Assembly (NCBI GenBank): GCA_021785435.1
Contig: JAJYFE010000024.1
Span: 1 to 38,188 of the forward strand
Direction: 5' to 3'
Length of the DNA stretch: 38,188 bases
Source: Planctomycetota bacterium
GTDB lineage: Bacteria; Planctomycetota; Phycisphaerae; WQYP01
Below, piece after piece: positions 26,218 to 36,055 of the stretch (position 1 is its first letter; every line of letters begins with the position of its first letter). Below the pieces are notes generated by a model, which was not told where the DNA came from, did not search any database, and was given only the letters and a program-made list of their open reading frames with translations. The translations under genes were made by a program, and so were the position numbers.

Positions 26218-27042
26218 TCAGTAGTGGGTCGAGGATCCGCCGATTTCGTGCTGCACATAAACCGGGGCGGTCACGATCAGTCGCTGCTGGAAATAGACGA
26301 TACTGGCCGGCCCGCCGTTGGTGGACCAGATGTTCGGCTCCACGATGGCTTCGATCAACTTAACCAACTTCTTGCCACGGGCGCTGGCGCTATTTTTTTT
26401 CCCGCCGAACAGGTTCTGGCCACCGCCGTAACCACCCCCTCCGCCGCCCCCGCCGCCAAAGAGGTTGTTGTTGCTATTGTTATTGGTGTTCACATTGCTG
26501 GTCTGACCGGCGGTGATGGACACGCCACTATTGTTCTGGGTGGATTGACCGAGATTGAACGTCGGAATGTTGGTATAGGTGATGACGGGCACGAGCAGAT
26601 CCGCCACGTCGTAGACTTTGGTCACCAATTGCCGGTTGGCGTCGGCACGAGTGGTGATGGTCAGCACGTTGTGATACGTGTAGCTGATCAGCGGAACCTG
26701 GGGCGAGGCAATCTGCAGGATCAGGCCCACGACGGTGCGCACGCTGACATTCCTAACGTTCAAGGTGATAGGCGTCATGCGGGTCACGCCCGCGGACTGG
26801 AGCGCATTCCAGTTCACGAACACGTTGGCGCCCGTAACGCTGCGCAGATAGGCGATAGCGTCGCGCAGCGGCACCCCGTTCATCCGGGTGGCAGGCATCA
26901 TCATGTGATTCATGATGCGCTGCGTATCCACCGGACCAGCCGGCGCCGCGGCGCAAGGGAGCGCCGGCGCCACCAGGGCTAAGCCGGCTAGAACCAGGCC
27001 GGCCCCCGCGAGAACACGTGGCAGACGATGTAGGATAGACAT
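26218..27042 (-). CDS. Exported protein with secretin-like short (STN/N-type) domain and Gly/Asn-rich linker
   Basis: Signal peptide; VPLRDAIAYLRSVTGANVFVNWNALQSAGV and ITLNVRNVSVRTVVGLILQ resemble secretin N-domains. Linker NTNNNSNNNLFGGGGGGGGGYGGGQNLFGG. RBS GGAGG. Confidence 0.6.
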   Translation of the reverse strand: MSILHRLPRVLAGAGLVLAGLALVAPALPCAAAPAGPVDTQRIMNHMMMPATRMNGVPLRDAIAYLRSVTGANVFVNWNALQSAGVTRMTPITLNVRNVSVRTVVGLILQIASPQVPLISYTYHNVLTITTRADANRQLVTKVYDVADLLVPVITYTNIPTFNLGQSTQNNSGVSITAGQTSNVNTNNNSNNNLFGGGGGGGGGYGGGQNLFGGKKNSASARGKKLVKLIEAIVEPNIWSTNGGPASIVYFQQRLIVTAPVYVQHEIGGSSTHY

Positions 27043-27410
27043 GTTCGGCCCTCCGAAAAGGCGATGGTCAATTGCAACTCTTCTTCCATTAGTATAGACA
27101 TCGCGCCGGGCCTAAAGCAAGCGCCGCCTGAAAGGTGACCAGGATGAAGCGTGGCGATGAATTATGACGGCAGCAGGCACGATCCTGCGTGCCGTAGGTT
27201 CCGGTACGGCCCGCGTCGTCGCAGGGGCGAGCGGACGGCATCCCGATATGTATCGAGCGAGTGTGTCCAGTGGGGCGGATCTTCGACCTGTACTCCGTTT
27301 GGCCTGGAGTCGGACATTTACTCCATACGGCTGTTACGGGGATATCGGATTCGGTATTCCGGCTGGAAAACCAGCATTTTTCCGCAGCTTTCGCTCCCCA
27401 TAATGTACCA

Positions 27411-27509
27411 TCAGAGGCGGCGTTGAGTATCAATGAAAAACGGCAGGTCGGGAGACCTGCACCACAAGAACGTATCGTCAGAGGCCACGTTGAGTATAGC
27501 ATGATGAAA
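27411..27509. repeat. Direct repeats flanking a hairpin, downstream of a convergence-free AT-richer gap
   Basis: TCAGAGGCGGCGTTGAGTATCAATGAAAAA (27411-27440) and TCAGAGGCCACGTTGAGTATAGCATGATGAAA (from 27478); hairpin GCAGGTC-ggga-GACCTGC (27443-27460) between. Confidence 0.7.
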
Positions 27510-27580
27510 CACAATTTATAGCTATACCCGGGATGGGGAGGTGGATGGTTGCTGCTCCCGGCGGTTTGTCTCCCAACGGG

Positions 27581-29368
27581 TTATTCCCCGGATTCGAGCA
27601 CGGCCATGAAGGCCTCCTGTGGAATTTCCACCCGGCCGACCTGCTTCATCCGCTTTTTTCCCGCCTTTTGCTTTTCCAGCAGCTTGCGTTTGCGGCTCAC
27701 GTCGCCACCGTAACATTTCGCCGTCACATTCTTGCGCATAGCGCTGATGGTCTCCCGGGCGATGACCCGCGACCCGATCGCCGCCTGCAACGGAACCTCG
27801 AAGAGATGCCGGCCGATTTCCGCCTTGAGTTTCTTGATAATGGCCCGACCGCGCAAGGCCGCCTTGTCCCGATGCACAATCAGGCTTAACGCATCCACCG
27901 GCTCGCCGTTAACCAGAATGTCCATGCGCACCAGGTCATCAGCGTGAAACCCCAGTAAATTGTAATCCAGCGTGCCGTAGCCGCGGGTAATGGTTTTAAG
28001 CTTGTCGAAAAAATCGAAAATGACCTCGGCCAGGGGCAGATCGTATTCGAGAATGACCCGCTGCAGCCCGAGGTACTCGGTTTTGCGATACTGGCCCCGC
28101 CGATCCTGGCACAGTTTCGATATATCGCCAATGTGTTCGGCGGGAAGAATAATGCTGGCCCGGATCATCGGTTCGCGGATTTCCCGCACCTTGCTGGCGT
28201 CCGGCAGGGCCGCGGCGCTGTCGATGGTCTTGACGGCGCCATCCTGCATCAGGATTTCATACGGCACAGTGGGCGCTGTTTGCACCACCTGCACGTGCTG
28301 TTCGCGTTCCAGTCGCTCCTGGACGATTTCCATATGCAGCAGACCGAGGAAGCCACAGCGGAAACCGAATCCGAGGGCGTCCGATGATTCCGGCTCAAAG
28401 CTAAACGATGAATCGTTGAGGCGCAATTTTTCCAACGCTTCGCGCAGATGGGTGTATTCCGTATCCGGGCCGGGATAGAAATCACAATAAACCATCGGTT
28501 TGGCGGGGCGATAGCCGGGCAAGGCGCTAGCGGCGGGGGTGGCGGCATCGGTGACCGTATCACCGATGGTGACATCGGCGAGCATCTTGATGTTGGCCAC
28601 GAGAAAGCCCACTTCACCGGCGGCCAGGGTGTCCACGTGGGTTGGCTTGGGCATGAATTTACCCAAGTCGGTGATCTGATAGACGCGCTGACGGCCCATC
28701 ATCCGGATTTTCTGCCCAATGGCCAGCCGCCCATTCACCATGCGCACGTACACAATCACGCCGCGGTAGTCGTCGTATTTGCTGTCGAAGATAAGCGCCT
28801 GCAGGGGACGGGCGGCGTCGCCCTTGGGCCCCGGCAGTTGCCGGCAAATCGCCTGGAACAACTCCACCAAGCCCAGGCCGCTTTTGGCCGATATTCGCAG
28901 GCAGCTTAACGCATCAATGCCCAGAACCTGTTCCATCTCCTCAGCCGTTTCATCGGGCCGGGCACTGGGCAGATCAATTTTGTTGATAACGGGAATAATT
29001 TCCAGGCCCGCCTCAATGGCGGCGTAGGCGTTGGCCACGGTTTGGGCCTGCACCCCCTGGGTCGCATCGACCACCAGCAGCGCTCCTTCGCACGCCTGCA
29101 ACGCCTTGGCCACCTCATAATGGAAATCGACGTGGCCGGGCGTATCGATCAGATTCAGCATGTAACGCTGGCCGGCCAGTTCATAAGTCACGGTGACCGC
29201 GCTGGCTTTGATGGTGATGCCGCGTTCCCGCTCCAGCTCCAGATCATCGAGGACCTGGGCCTGCATCTGGCGCTCACTGATGGCGCCGGTGCGTTCTAAG
29301 ATCCGATCGGCCAGCGTGGATTTGCCGTGATCGATATGGGCAATAATGCAGAAGTTACGGATTTCCAT
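27581..29368 (-). CDS. lepA: Elongation factor 4 (LepA)
   Basis: [70 protein letters not shown]. Confidence 0.97.
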   Translation of the reverse strand: MEIRNFCIIAHIDHGKSTLADRILERTGAISERQMQAQVLDDLELERERGITIKASAVTVTYELAGQRYMLNLIDTPGHVDFHYEVAKALQACEGALLVVDATQGVQAQTVANAYAAIEAGLEIIPVINKIDLPSARPDETAEEMEQVLGIDALSCLRISAKSGLGLVELFQAICRQLPGPKGDAARPLQALIFDSKYDDYRGVIVYVRMVNGRLAIGQKIRMMGRQRVYQITDLGKFMPKPTHVDTLAAGEVGFLVANIKMLADVTIGDTVTDAATPAASALPGYRPAKPMVYCDFYPGPDTEYTHLREALEKLRLNDSSFSFEPESSDALGFGFRCGFLGLLHMEIVQERLEREQHVQVVQTAPTVPYEILMQDGAVKTIDSAAALPDASKVREIREPMIRASIILPAEHIGDISKLCQDRRGQYRKTEYLGLQRVILEYDLPLAEVIFDFFDKLKTITRGYGTLDYNLLGFHADDLVRMDILVNGEPVDALSLIVHRDKAALRGRAIIKKLKAEIGRHLFEVPLQAAIGSRVIARETISAMRKNVTAKCYGGDVSRKRKLLEKQKAGKKRMKQVGRVEIPQEAFMAVLESGE

Positions 29369-29441
29369 AAGCGCTCATTTCGCCAGGTCGGGCTGGCCGG
29401 ACGTATCCGGGTGGTGATCCGCCCGGGTTTTTCACCACCGC

Positions 29442-29493
29442 ACCACAGAAAGCGCGGCGAAGCCGCGCTGGGTCCTCTGTGGTTTCTGCGGCG
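29442..29493. repeat. Compound hairpin between recR and lepA
   Basis: ACCACAGA...TCTGTGGT enclosing AGCGCGGC-gaa-GCCGCGCT. Confidence 0.7.
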
Positions 29494-29514
29494 AAACGTT
29501 CGAGTCGGGCGGCC

Positions 29515-30144
29515 TCAGAGGCGCGTCCGTCCGGCCAGGGCGTCGGAAAGAATGGTTTTGTTGGCGTGCTCAATCTGCGCTCCGCTCGGCAGGCCGCGCG
29601 CCAGACGGGTAATCGTGATGCCGGCGCCCTGCAGTTGGCTCTGCAGATATAACGCGGTGCCATCGCCTTCCATGGTCGGATTCGTCGCTAAAATAATTTC
29701 CCGCACCACCGGCCGGCCGTCTGCGTCGCGCTGCCTGGCCCGCTCCAGCAGCGCTGGCACGGTAAGCTTTTCCGGCCCGAGTCCCTCCAGCGGCGCCAGC
29801 CGTCCGAGCAGCACATGATAGACTCCGTCATACGCTCCGGTTGCCTCCAGCTGAAATAAATCTTTCGGCTGCTCGACCACGCAGATCACGCTGTGGTCCC
29901 GGCCGGGATCCGCACAGATCGCGCAGGGATCCGCTTCGGTCAGCTGATGGCAAATATGGCAGTGCCGAACCTGCTCTTTCACGGCGCGAATCGCCTCCGC
30001 CAAGGCCAAGGCCTCCTCCGGCTGGCTTTTCAGAATATGGAACACCATCCGTTCCGCGGAGCGTGCGCCGACGCCCGGCAGCCGACCGAACAATTCAATC
30101 AGCCGCTGCACGCTGGCGCTATAACCGGCCTTGGACCGGGCCAT
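29515..30144 (-). CDS. recR: Recombination mediator protein RecR
   Basis: IELFGRLPGVGARSAERMVFHIL, zinc-finger C-x2-C-x8-C pattern, Toprim ICVVEQPKDLFQLEATGAYDGVYHVLLG, TNPTMEGDGTALYL. Confidence 0.96.
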   Translation of the reverse strand: MARSKAGYSASVQRLIELFGRLPGVGARSAERMVFHILKSQPEEALALAEAIRAVKEQVRHCHICHQLTEADPCAICADPGRDHSVICVVEQPKDLFQLEATGAYDGVYHVLLGRLAPLEGLGPEKLTVPALLERARQRDADGRPVVREIILATNPTMEGDGTALYLQSQLQGAGITITRLARGLPSGAQIEHANKTILSDALAGRTRL

Positions 30145-30193
30145 TGCTTCAGCTCCGATAGCGCGTCTCCACCGCCGGGCGGGGCAGTGGATT

Positions 30194-30238
30194 TTAGGTT
30201 TTTGGTTACGGGCAGCCCACCTGAAACCTGAAACCTAA
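30194..30238. repeat. Hairpin with GAAACCTGAAACC repeats upstream of recR
   Basis: TTAGGTTTTTGGTT (30194-30207) pairs with AACCTGAAACCTAA (30225-30238). Confidence 0.6.
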
Positions 30239-30374
30239 CCCCTACTGCTCTGTCACCACTTATCTTTACTGGTACCCCGGCCGCCGCCATTCGCCGAGCT
30301 GAAGCCCGGTGCTTCGGGTTCGGTGGCGGTCTGGGCCTCTTTCTCCCGCCAGAAATTTAGCGCTGGATAGAGTA

Positions 30375-30725
30375 CTACGGCCCCGCCCCCAGCAGATGCT
30401 GGAATGCCGACAGATCCAGGTTTCCGGTGATTTCCCGCACCTGTTTTTGAATCTCCGCCCGCACGTTCGTGAGCGCCTGGTTGACCGCCGCCCGTGTCAA
30501 ATCGGCGAGCAATTCGCCATCCTGTCGCGGGGCGTCGGGCGAAAATTGCAACTCCACGATTTCCATGATCCCGTTGGCCGTGGCGGTCACCATCCCGCCG
30601 CCGGCGGCGCCCGTCGCGCGAAGATTCACGAGGCGTTGCTGAAACTCGCCCATTTTACCCTGGATTTCCTTGGCCCGGGCCAGCAGTGGTGCCAATTGCC
30701 CCAGGCTCTTCAACGAATCAAACAT
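30375..30725 (-). CDS. YbaB/EbfC family nucleoid-associated protein
   Basis: 116 aa; LLARAKEIQGKMGEFQQRL and GGGMVTATANGIMEIVELQFSPD; located between dnaX and recR (classical synteny). Confidence 0.9.
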   Translation of the reverse strand: MFDSLKSLGQLAPLLARAKEIQGKMGEFQQRLVNLRATGAAGGGMVTATANGIMEIVELQFSPDAPRQDGELLADLTRAAVNQALTNVRAEIQKQVREITGNLDLSAFQHLLGAGP

Positions 30726-30767
30726 ATGGCCAAGCCTTTCGTTCGTCTTAATCTCGCTGTCGGCCGG

Positions 30768-32315
30768 TTACTCGCGCGGCGCCGGCTCTTCAAGTATTTC
30801 CACGGCCACCACCTGGGCGGATAATTTTTCCGCCAGCTGGCGCACCACGGGCAGCTCCTGGGCCCGCCGCGTCAGCTCGGGCGTCAGGCGCGGCCCCCCG
30901 GCGACGGCCGCACCGGCCTGAACCGGGGCCTTATTCCCGCCGGGTTGCGGGCGCCAGGGGGACGGCGCCGCCGGCCGGACCGGGGGCGGAGGATCGGGTG
31001 GCGGCGCCGCCAATTCCGGCGCCAGGCCAGCGGGTCTAGAACCGTCGCCGTCGGCGGCTAATCGCCCCTGGAGTCCCCGCGTGGCGGGCGTCGCGGAGCC
31101 TGGCGCCTCTGCCCCGGACACCGTTGAGATGGCGCTTAAACGCTTCGGTGCTGTGGCGGGTTCCGGCGCGCCGGGTTCGGAATCCGGGAGTTTTTCGAGC
31201 CATTCGCCCAGGGCGCTGAAGCACGGCGCCAGGGCCAAGCGCACCAGCAGGGCGTCGAGCAGCGGGCGCTGCATGGTGCTGCCGCGGATCGAGCGCTGCG
31301 TCTGGTCGCACAGGGCAATGTGGTGCGACAGCGTGGGCGCATCGAAGCGCCGCGCCAGCGCCGCCAGCGTGCAGCGCCATTCGCCTGGCACGTCCAGCAG
31401 AGGCGTGTCTTCCCCGCAGACCACCAGGATCATCAGGTTCCGAAAAAAATCCGCCAGTTCCGTTAACAGCCATTCCGGCGCCATGCCGTCCGCCAGTAGT
31501 TGTTGGGCCTGGCTTAGCACGGCCGCCGCCTGGCCGTCCGCCATGGCCCCGGCCAAAGCCGCCAGCGCCGCCACCGGCGGAGATCCCAGCAAACTTTCCA
31601 GAAGCGCCTCAGTAATCCGCCCGGCCCCCAGGGACAGCACCCGGTCCAGCAGCGACAAGGCGTCGCGCATGGAGCCGGCCGCCAGGATGGCGATGCGATG
31701 CAGGGCCGCCTCATCCGCCGTCGCCTTCTCCTGCTGGCAGATATTCTTCAGATGCTCCGTGATGCGCCCCACCGGTATATTCTTAAAATCATAACGCTGG
31801 CAGCGGCTTAAAATCGTCGGCGGCACGCGATGCACGTCCGTGGTGGCGAAAATGAATTTCACGTGCGGCGGCGGCTCCTCCAGCGTTTTGAGCAGGGCGT
31901 TGAACGCCGCCATGGACAGCATGTGCACTTCGTCGATGATGTAAATCTTATACGGCGAGCGGCTCGGAGCGATGCCCGCGCTCTGCCGCAGGTCGCGGAT
32001 CTGGTCCACCCCATTGTTGGAAGCGCCGTCAATTTCGATCACATCGATGTCGTCCCCGCGGCCGATCGCCAGGCAGGCCGGACATACGCCGCAGGGCTGG
32101 CCCTGCTTGACCTCTGGACAGTTGATGGCTTTCGCCAGAATGCGCGCCGCCGACGTTTTGCCCACCCCGCGCGTGCCGGTAAATATGAACGCATGGGCCA
32201 CCCGGCCGGTGGTCACCGCATTCCGCAGGGTTTGGGCGATGGCCTCCTGCCCGATCAGCTCGCCAAAGTTCCGCGAGCGGTAGCGCCGCGCCAGCACTGT
32301 GTATCCGTCAGCCAT
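30768..32315 (-). CDS. dnaX: DNA polymerase III subunit gamma/tau
   Basis: LARRYRSRNFGELIGQEAIAQTLRNAV, FTGTRGVGKTSAARILAKAINC, zinc-module cysteines, YIIDEVHMLSMAAFNALLKTLEEPPPHVKFIFATTDVHRVPPTILSRCQRYDF. Confidence 0.97.
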   Translation of the reverse strand: MADGYTVLARRYRSRNFGELIGQEAIAQTLRNAVTTGRVAHAFIFTGTRGVGKTSAARILAKAINCPEVKQGQPCGVCPACLAIGRGDDIDVIEIDGASNNGVDQIRDLRQSAGIAPSRSPYKIYIIDEVHMLSMAAFNALLKTLEEPPPHVKFIFATTDVHRVPPTILSRCQRYDFKNIPVGRITEHLKNICQQEKATADEAALHRIAILAAGSMRDALSLLDRVLSLGAGRITEALLESLLGSPPVAALAALAGAMADGQAAAVLSQAQQLLADGMAPEWLLTELADFFRNLMILVVCGEDTPLLDVPGEWRCTLAALARRFDAPTLSHHIALCDQTQRSIRGSTMQRPLLDALLVRLALAPCFSALGEWLEKLPDSEPGAPEPATAPKRLSAISTVSGAEAPGSATPATRGLQGRLAADGDGSRPAGLAPELAAPPPDPPPPVRPAAPSPWRPQPGGNKAPVQAGAAVAGGPRLTPELTRRAQELPVVRQLAEKLSAQVVAVEILEEPAPRE

Positions 32316-32781
32316 GTCTTCACTATAACCTAAACGTTTTTGCTTTTCAGTTTCACCTTACGCCGCAGGCGACTCATTCTCCAGGGTGTGGCCAGGTTCT
32401 GTGGCCAGGACGTGCCGACGGACGGCATAAAAGCCGCCGCTAAGATGGTTGGGGATTTGGCCCTATCGCTGATGACCGGCCTTGAACAAGAAATCCGGGC
32501 ATACCCATTCCCCATTCATGCTCAGGGCCGTTTGTGCTTTGCCGGGCGCGGAATTAATATAAACCACCCGCGGGGGGTATAGGCTGGATGACGTTGGCGC
32601 CAGCCGTGGGTCCGGCGCTCGCAGCGGCGTTTCGGGGGCCGGCCGGTATACCGGGCGCCCGCGTTAACGCTGCCGCTACCAAAATAGCGGCCCACCCCGG
32701 CATTTTCAGGGCAGTAGTGTGTTGTCAAACGATAAATTTGGGGTTGGAGAAAGAGCCCCGGACCCGCCACCAAACCCCAAG

Positions 32782-32801
32782 CACCGGCCTTCAGGCCGGT
32801 G
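32782..32801. repeat. Perfect hairpin CACCGGCCT-tc-AGGCCGGTG
   Basis: Direct sequence reading, 9-bp arms; upstream of the ThuA-Gfo fusion gene. Confidence 0.7.
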
Positions 32802-32859
32802 AACGGCGGCGGCCGCGATACCCGAAGGCTAAGTGGTGACAAAGCAGTGGAGGCAACTG

Positions 32860-34491
32860 ATGGAACCGCGGAATATGTTGTTGGTTACCGGTGGGGAGCA
32901 GCACGATTTCACCGCCTTGGCGGACCGGCTGAAGCACTTGGCTAACGGGCAGGGCTGGAACGTCACCGCTACGCAGGATCGTGCGGCGCTGGCGCAACTG
33001 TCGGCGGGAGCCTTTGCCACGGTGGTGCTCTGCGCGCAGGGTGGCGAACTGACCGCCTCCCAGGAACGCGGCTTGGTCGACTTCGTCCAGGGTGGCGGCG
33101 GCTTCGTGGGAATCCACGGCGCGGCGACCATCGGCCCCAGCCATACCGGCTATCAAGCCTTGCTGGGATGCCGGTTCGTTGGCCACGGCCCGCCGGTGGA
33201 ACTCGACATCGAGCCGGCGGACCCGGATCACTTTATCACCCGCCACGTGCGCCGCTTCCGGGCGCCGACCGAACTGTACCAACTGGAAATGACGGTACAC
33301 GACGAGCACCTGCTGCTCCAATCCGTCTGGCAGGGAAAAATCCAGCCGGTGGCTTATGTGCGCCACCAGGGGCGGGGGCGCGTGGTCTATCTGTCCCTGG
33401 GGCATACGGTCGAAGATTTCCAGGACGGCCCATGGTTGACGGTTTTGCTGCGGGCTTGGCGCTGGGCCGCCGGCGCGACGGAGAAGCCGCCGTTGAAAGC
33501 CGGGGTCATCGGTTACGGCGGCGCGTTCAACATGGGCAAACACCACCTGACCGAAATGAAAAACGCCGGTCTTATTCCGGTGGCGGCCTGTGACATTGAT
33601 CCGGTCCGCATGAAGGCGGCGGCGGCGGATTTTCCCGCGCTGCAAACCTACACCGACGTCGGCGCCCTGCTGGCAAAATCCGAAGCCGAACTGTTAACCG
33701 TTATTTTACCGCACAACGTCCACGCGTCGGTGGCCACGCAGGTATTAGCCAGCGGCCGGCACTGCGTGGTGGAGAAACCGATGGCCATTACGTCGGCCGA
33801 AGTGCAGACCATGATCGCAGCGGCGGAAAAACACCAGCGGCTGCTCAGCGCCTACCACAATCGCCGCTGGGATGGTGACTTTCTGGCCATTGAGCATGTG
33901 GTGCGACGGCGCCAGCTTCTCGGCGATCTGTTCCAGGTGGAAATGGGGATGAGCCATTACGGCGCGCCGGGCAATTGGTGGCGTTCACACAAGGATATTT
34001 CCGGGGGCATCCAATACGACTGGGGCGCCCATCTTATATATTGGGCGCTGGAATTGATTGACGGCCCGATAGACTGGGTGGTGGCCACGGCCCAAAAACG
34101 GGTTTGGCGCCAGGCCAGCAATGAAGACCATCTCTCCGCCTATGTGCGTTTTCGCAGCGGCTGCATCCTGCAGTTTGAAACGTCCAGCATCGCCCGCGCC
34201 CCCAAGCCGCGGTGGCGCATTTTGGGCACCCGCGGGGCGATCGTGGATACCTGGAACGGCGCCTTTGATCTGGCGATCTATGAACCCGGGGTCCATCACG
34301 AAACGCCCGCCCGGGTGAAATACTATGAAACCCAGTGGGGACGATATTACGAAAACATCGCGGATCATCTGGGCTTGGGCGATCCCCTGGAAATCACCGC
34401 GCGCAAAGCCGGCCGGGTGATTCATCTGCTATACGCCATGGATCAGGCCGCCGCCAGCGGCCGCCAGGAGCGCGTCAGCGGCGAAGGTTGA
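32860..34491 (+). CDS. Fusion protein: ThuA-like (trehalose-utilisation) domain + Gfo/Idh/MocA oxidoreductase
   Basis: Start ATG 32860 (MEPRNMLLVTGG) with GGAGG 6 nt upstream. ThuA-like GLVDFVQGGGGFVGIHGAA...RVVYLSLGHT; then KAGVIGYGGAFNMGKHHLTEMKNAGLIPVAACDIDP...CVVEKPMA. Confidence 0.85.
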   Translation: MEPRNMLLVTGGEQHDFTALADRLKHLANGQGWNVTATQDRAALAQLSAGAFATVVLCAQGGELTASQERGLVDFVQGGGGFVGIHGAATIGPSHTGYQALLGCRFVGHGPPVELDIEPADPDHFITRHVRRFRAPTELYQLEMTVHDEHLLLQSVWQGKIQPVAYVRHQGRGRVVYLSLGHTVEDFQDGPWLTVLLRAWRWAAGATEKPPLKAGVIGYGGAFNMGKHHLTEMKNAGLIPVAACDIDPVRMKAAAADFPALQTYTDVGALLAKSEAELLTVILPHNVHASVATQVLASGRHCVVEKPMAITSAEVQTMIAAAEKHQRLLSAYHNRRWDGDFLAIEHVVRRRQLLGDLFQVEMGMSHYGAPGNWWRSHKDISGGIQYDWGAHLIYWALELIDGPIDWVVATAQKRVWRQASNEDHLSAYVRFRSGCILQFETSSIARAPKPRWRILGTRGAIVDTWNGAFDLAIYEPGVHHETPARVKYYETQWGRYYENIADHLGLGDPLEITARKAGRVIHLLYAMDQAAASGRQERVSGEG

Positions 34492-34500
34492 CATTTGTCG

Positions 34501-34530
34501 ATCATAGTCGAATAATTATTCGACTATGAT
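34501..34530. promoter_or_regulatory. Perfect 30-bp palindrome overlapping the start codon of the downstream ATPase gene
   Basis: ATCATAGTCGAATAATTATTCGACTATGAT equals its own reverse complement; ATG at 34526-34528. Confidence 0.8.
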
Positions 34531-35779
34531 TGAACTTCCAGGCGACTATGTTTATTGTCGGCGGACGCTCTTGCAGCGGCTCCAAGAGGCGGCGCCGGGC
34601 CGCATCCAATTGCTGACCGGGCCACGGCAGGTCGGTAAAACCACGCTGTTGCTGGAGATCGCCGAACGGCTCGGTGCGCAAGCCGTTTATGCAGCCGGTG
34701 ACGAGCCGGAGGCCTCGCTTCCGGGCTTCTGGGAGCGCCGCTGGGCGGACGTGGAAGCACGGGCGCGGCGTGGTAGCGCCGTCCTGCTGCTGGACGAAGT
34801 GCATCAGTTGGGCGACTGGGCAGGGCGGCTTAAGGGGTATTGGGACCGGGCGCACCGCGACCACGTTCCCGTTCATGTGGTGGCTACCGGGTCGTCGGCG
34901 TTGCGCGTCGCTACGGGATCACGGGAAAGCCTGGCCGGACGGTTCGAGCGCCTGACCTTGAGCCACTGGCCCGCCGCGTCGCTGGCCGCTGTTTTCCAGT
35001 TAGCGCCGCATCACGCCGCGTCGGACGTTGTCCAATTCGGCTCCTATCCCGGCGCTGCGGGATTGACGAAAGATCCCGTGCGCTGGCGTGCCTATGTACG
35101 CGAGGCCATTATCGAGCCGGCGATCGGCCGCGATATCCTGGCGCTGGGCGCGGTACGGCGCCCCGCACTGCTGCGGCAGGTGTTAACGATTGCGGTGGAC
35201 CTGCCGGCGAAGATTGTCTCGCTGCAAAAATTGCAGGGCCAGTTGGGGGGCCGCGGCGCTTTGGAAACGGTGGCGCAGTACTTGGCGCTGCTGCAGGACG
35301 CCTACCTGATCGCGCCTCTGGAACGTTTCTCGGCGCGGGTCCATCGGCGCCGGGCGGCGCCCCCAAAGCTGATCACCCTCAATAATGCTCTGCTTTCGGC
35401 CATGCACGCCGCTGGGGCTCCCGATCCCTTGGGCGAGCCTGGGCGATTCGGGGTGTGGGTTGAAAACGCCTGCCTGGCCTTCGGCATCAATCAGGGGCAA
35501 AAAGTGACCTACTGGCGCGAGGAACCGTTGGAGATCGACGCCGTATTTGAAGGAACCTGGGGCCAATGGGCGGTTGAAGTAAAAACCGGCGAGTTCGACG
35601 CGCCGGCGCTCAAGGGGCTGTTCGAGTTCTGTCGGCGTAACCCCGTGTTCAGCCCGCTGGTAATCACGGCGCCGGGGCGCGAGCCGCTGGCGCGCCGCCA
35701 CGGTGTAGCGGCGGTCAGTTGGCAGGATTTTCTTCTCTCCGGCCCGCCGGAGGGGGATAGCGCAAGGCGGCAACTCTAA
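34526..35779 (+). CDS. AAA-family ATPase with DUF4143 C-terminal domain
   Basis: Walker A LLTGPRQVGKTTLL, Walker B AVLLLDEVHQLGDW, VHVVATGSSALRVATGSRESLAGRFERLTLSHWP; C-terminal nuclease-like WAVEVKTGEFDAPALKGLFEF. Confidence 0.88.
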   Translation: MIELPGDYVYCRRTLLQRLQEAAPGRIQLLTGPRQVGKTTLLLEIAERLGAQAVYAAGDEPEASLPGFWERRWADVEARARRGSAVLLLDEVHQLGDWAGRLKGYWDRAHRDHVPVHVVATGSSALRVATGSRESLAGRFERLTLSHWPAASLAAVFQLAPHHAASDVVQFGSYPGAAGLTKDPVRWRAYVREAIIEPAIGRDILALGAVRRPALLRQVLTIAVDLPAKIVSLQKLQGQLGGRGALETVAQYLALLQDAYLIAPLERFSARVHRRRAAPPKLITLNNALLSAMHAAGAPDPLGEPGRFGVWVENACLAFGINQGQKVTYWREEPLEIDAVFEGTWGQWAVEVKTGEFDAPALKGLFEFCRRNPVFSPLVITAPGREPLARRHGVAAVSWQDFLLSGPPEGDSARRQL

Positions 35780-35840
35780 TCCCTTGTTAAAATGGCTACA
35801 AGTGCGCTGTTTTGAAAATGACGGATTGAGGCGCCGACCG

Positions 35841-35942
35841 GGATACCACCCCCGGCAAAGTCTCCAAAGGCGACGCCTCAATCCACGGAGGGCCGCCGTG
35901 GGCGACTAAACTATTCCGCGTCCGTGCGGACCGGGGGCTAGA
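35841..35942 (+). repeat. Dispersed repeat family A, copy C (left part plus part of the insert)
   Basis: GGATACCACCCCCGGCAAAGTCTCCAAAGGCGACGCCTCAATCCACGGAGGGCCGCCGTGGGCGACTAAACTATTCCGCGTCCGTGCGGACCGGGGGCTA, homologous to 2555-2660. Confidence 0.8.
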
Positions 35943-36055
35943 TACGTGATGCCGGGGCCATTTTCATTGTCCGCGGGTCGAAGACTCGCCTTGGCGAGTG
36001 CCCGCACGGGGCATGAGCAACTGTTCGTGGCACCCCGACGGTCTGGAATGATCCT

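Noticed and set aside
30250-30370. Possible SRP/4.5S RNA or short ORF between ybaB and recR (minus: ...NFWREKEAQTATEPEAPGFSSANGGGRGTSKDKW)
   Set aside because: No conserved SRP RNA core sequence seen; the reading frame has no convincing start codon. Hairpin potential alone is insufficient.
30768-32315. Programmed frameshift in dnaX
   Set aside because: No A-rich slippery heptamer seen on the coding strand; the only long homopolymer near 31441 reads as T in the mRNA sense.
32522-32842. 106-aa minus-strand ORF between dnaX and the ThuA-Gfo gene
   Set aside because: Low-complexity, repeat-containing intergenic DNA; no domain or RBS.
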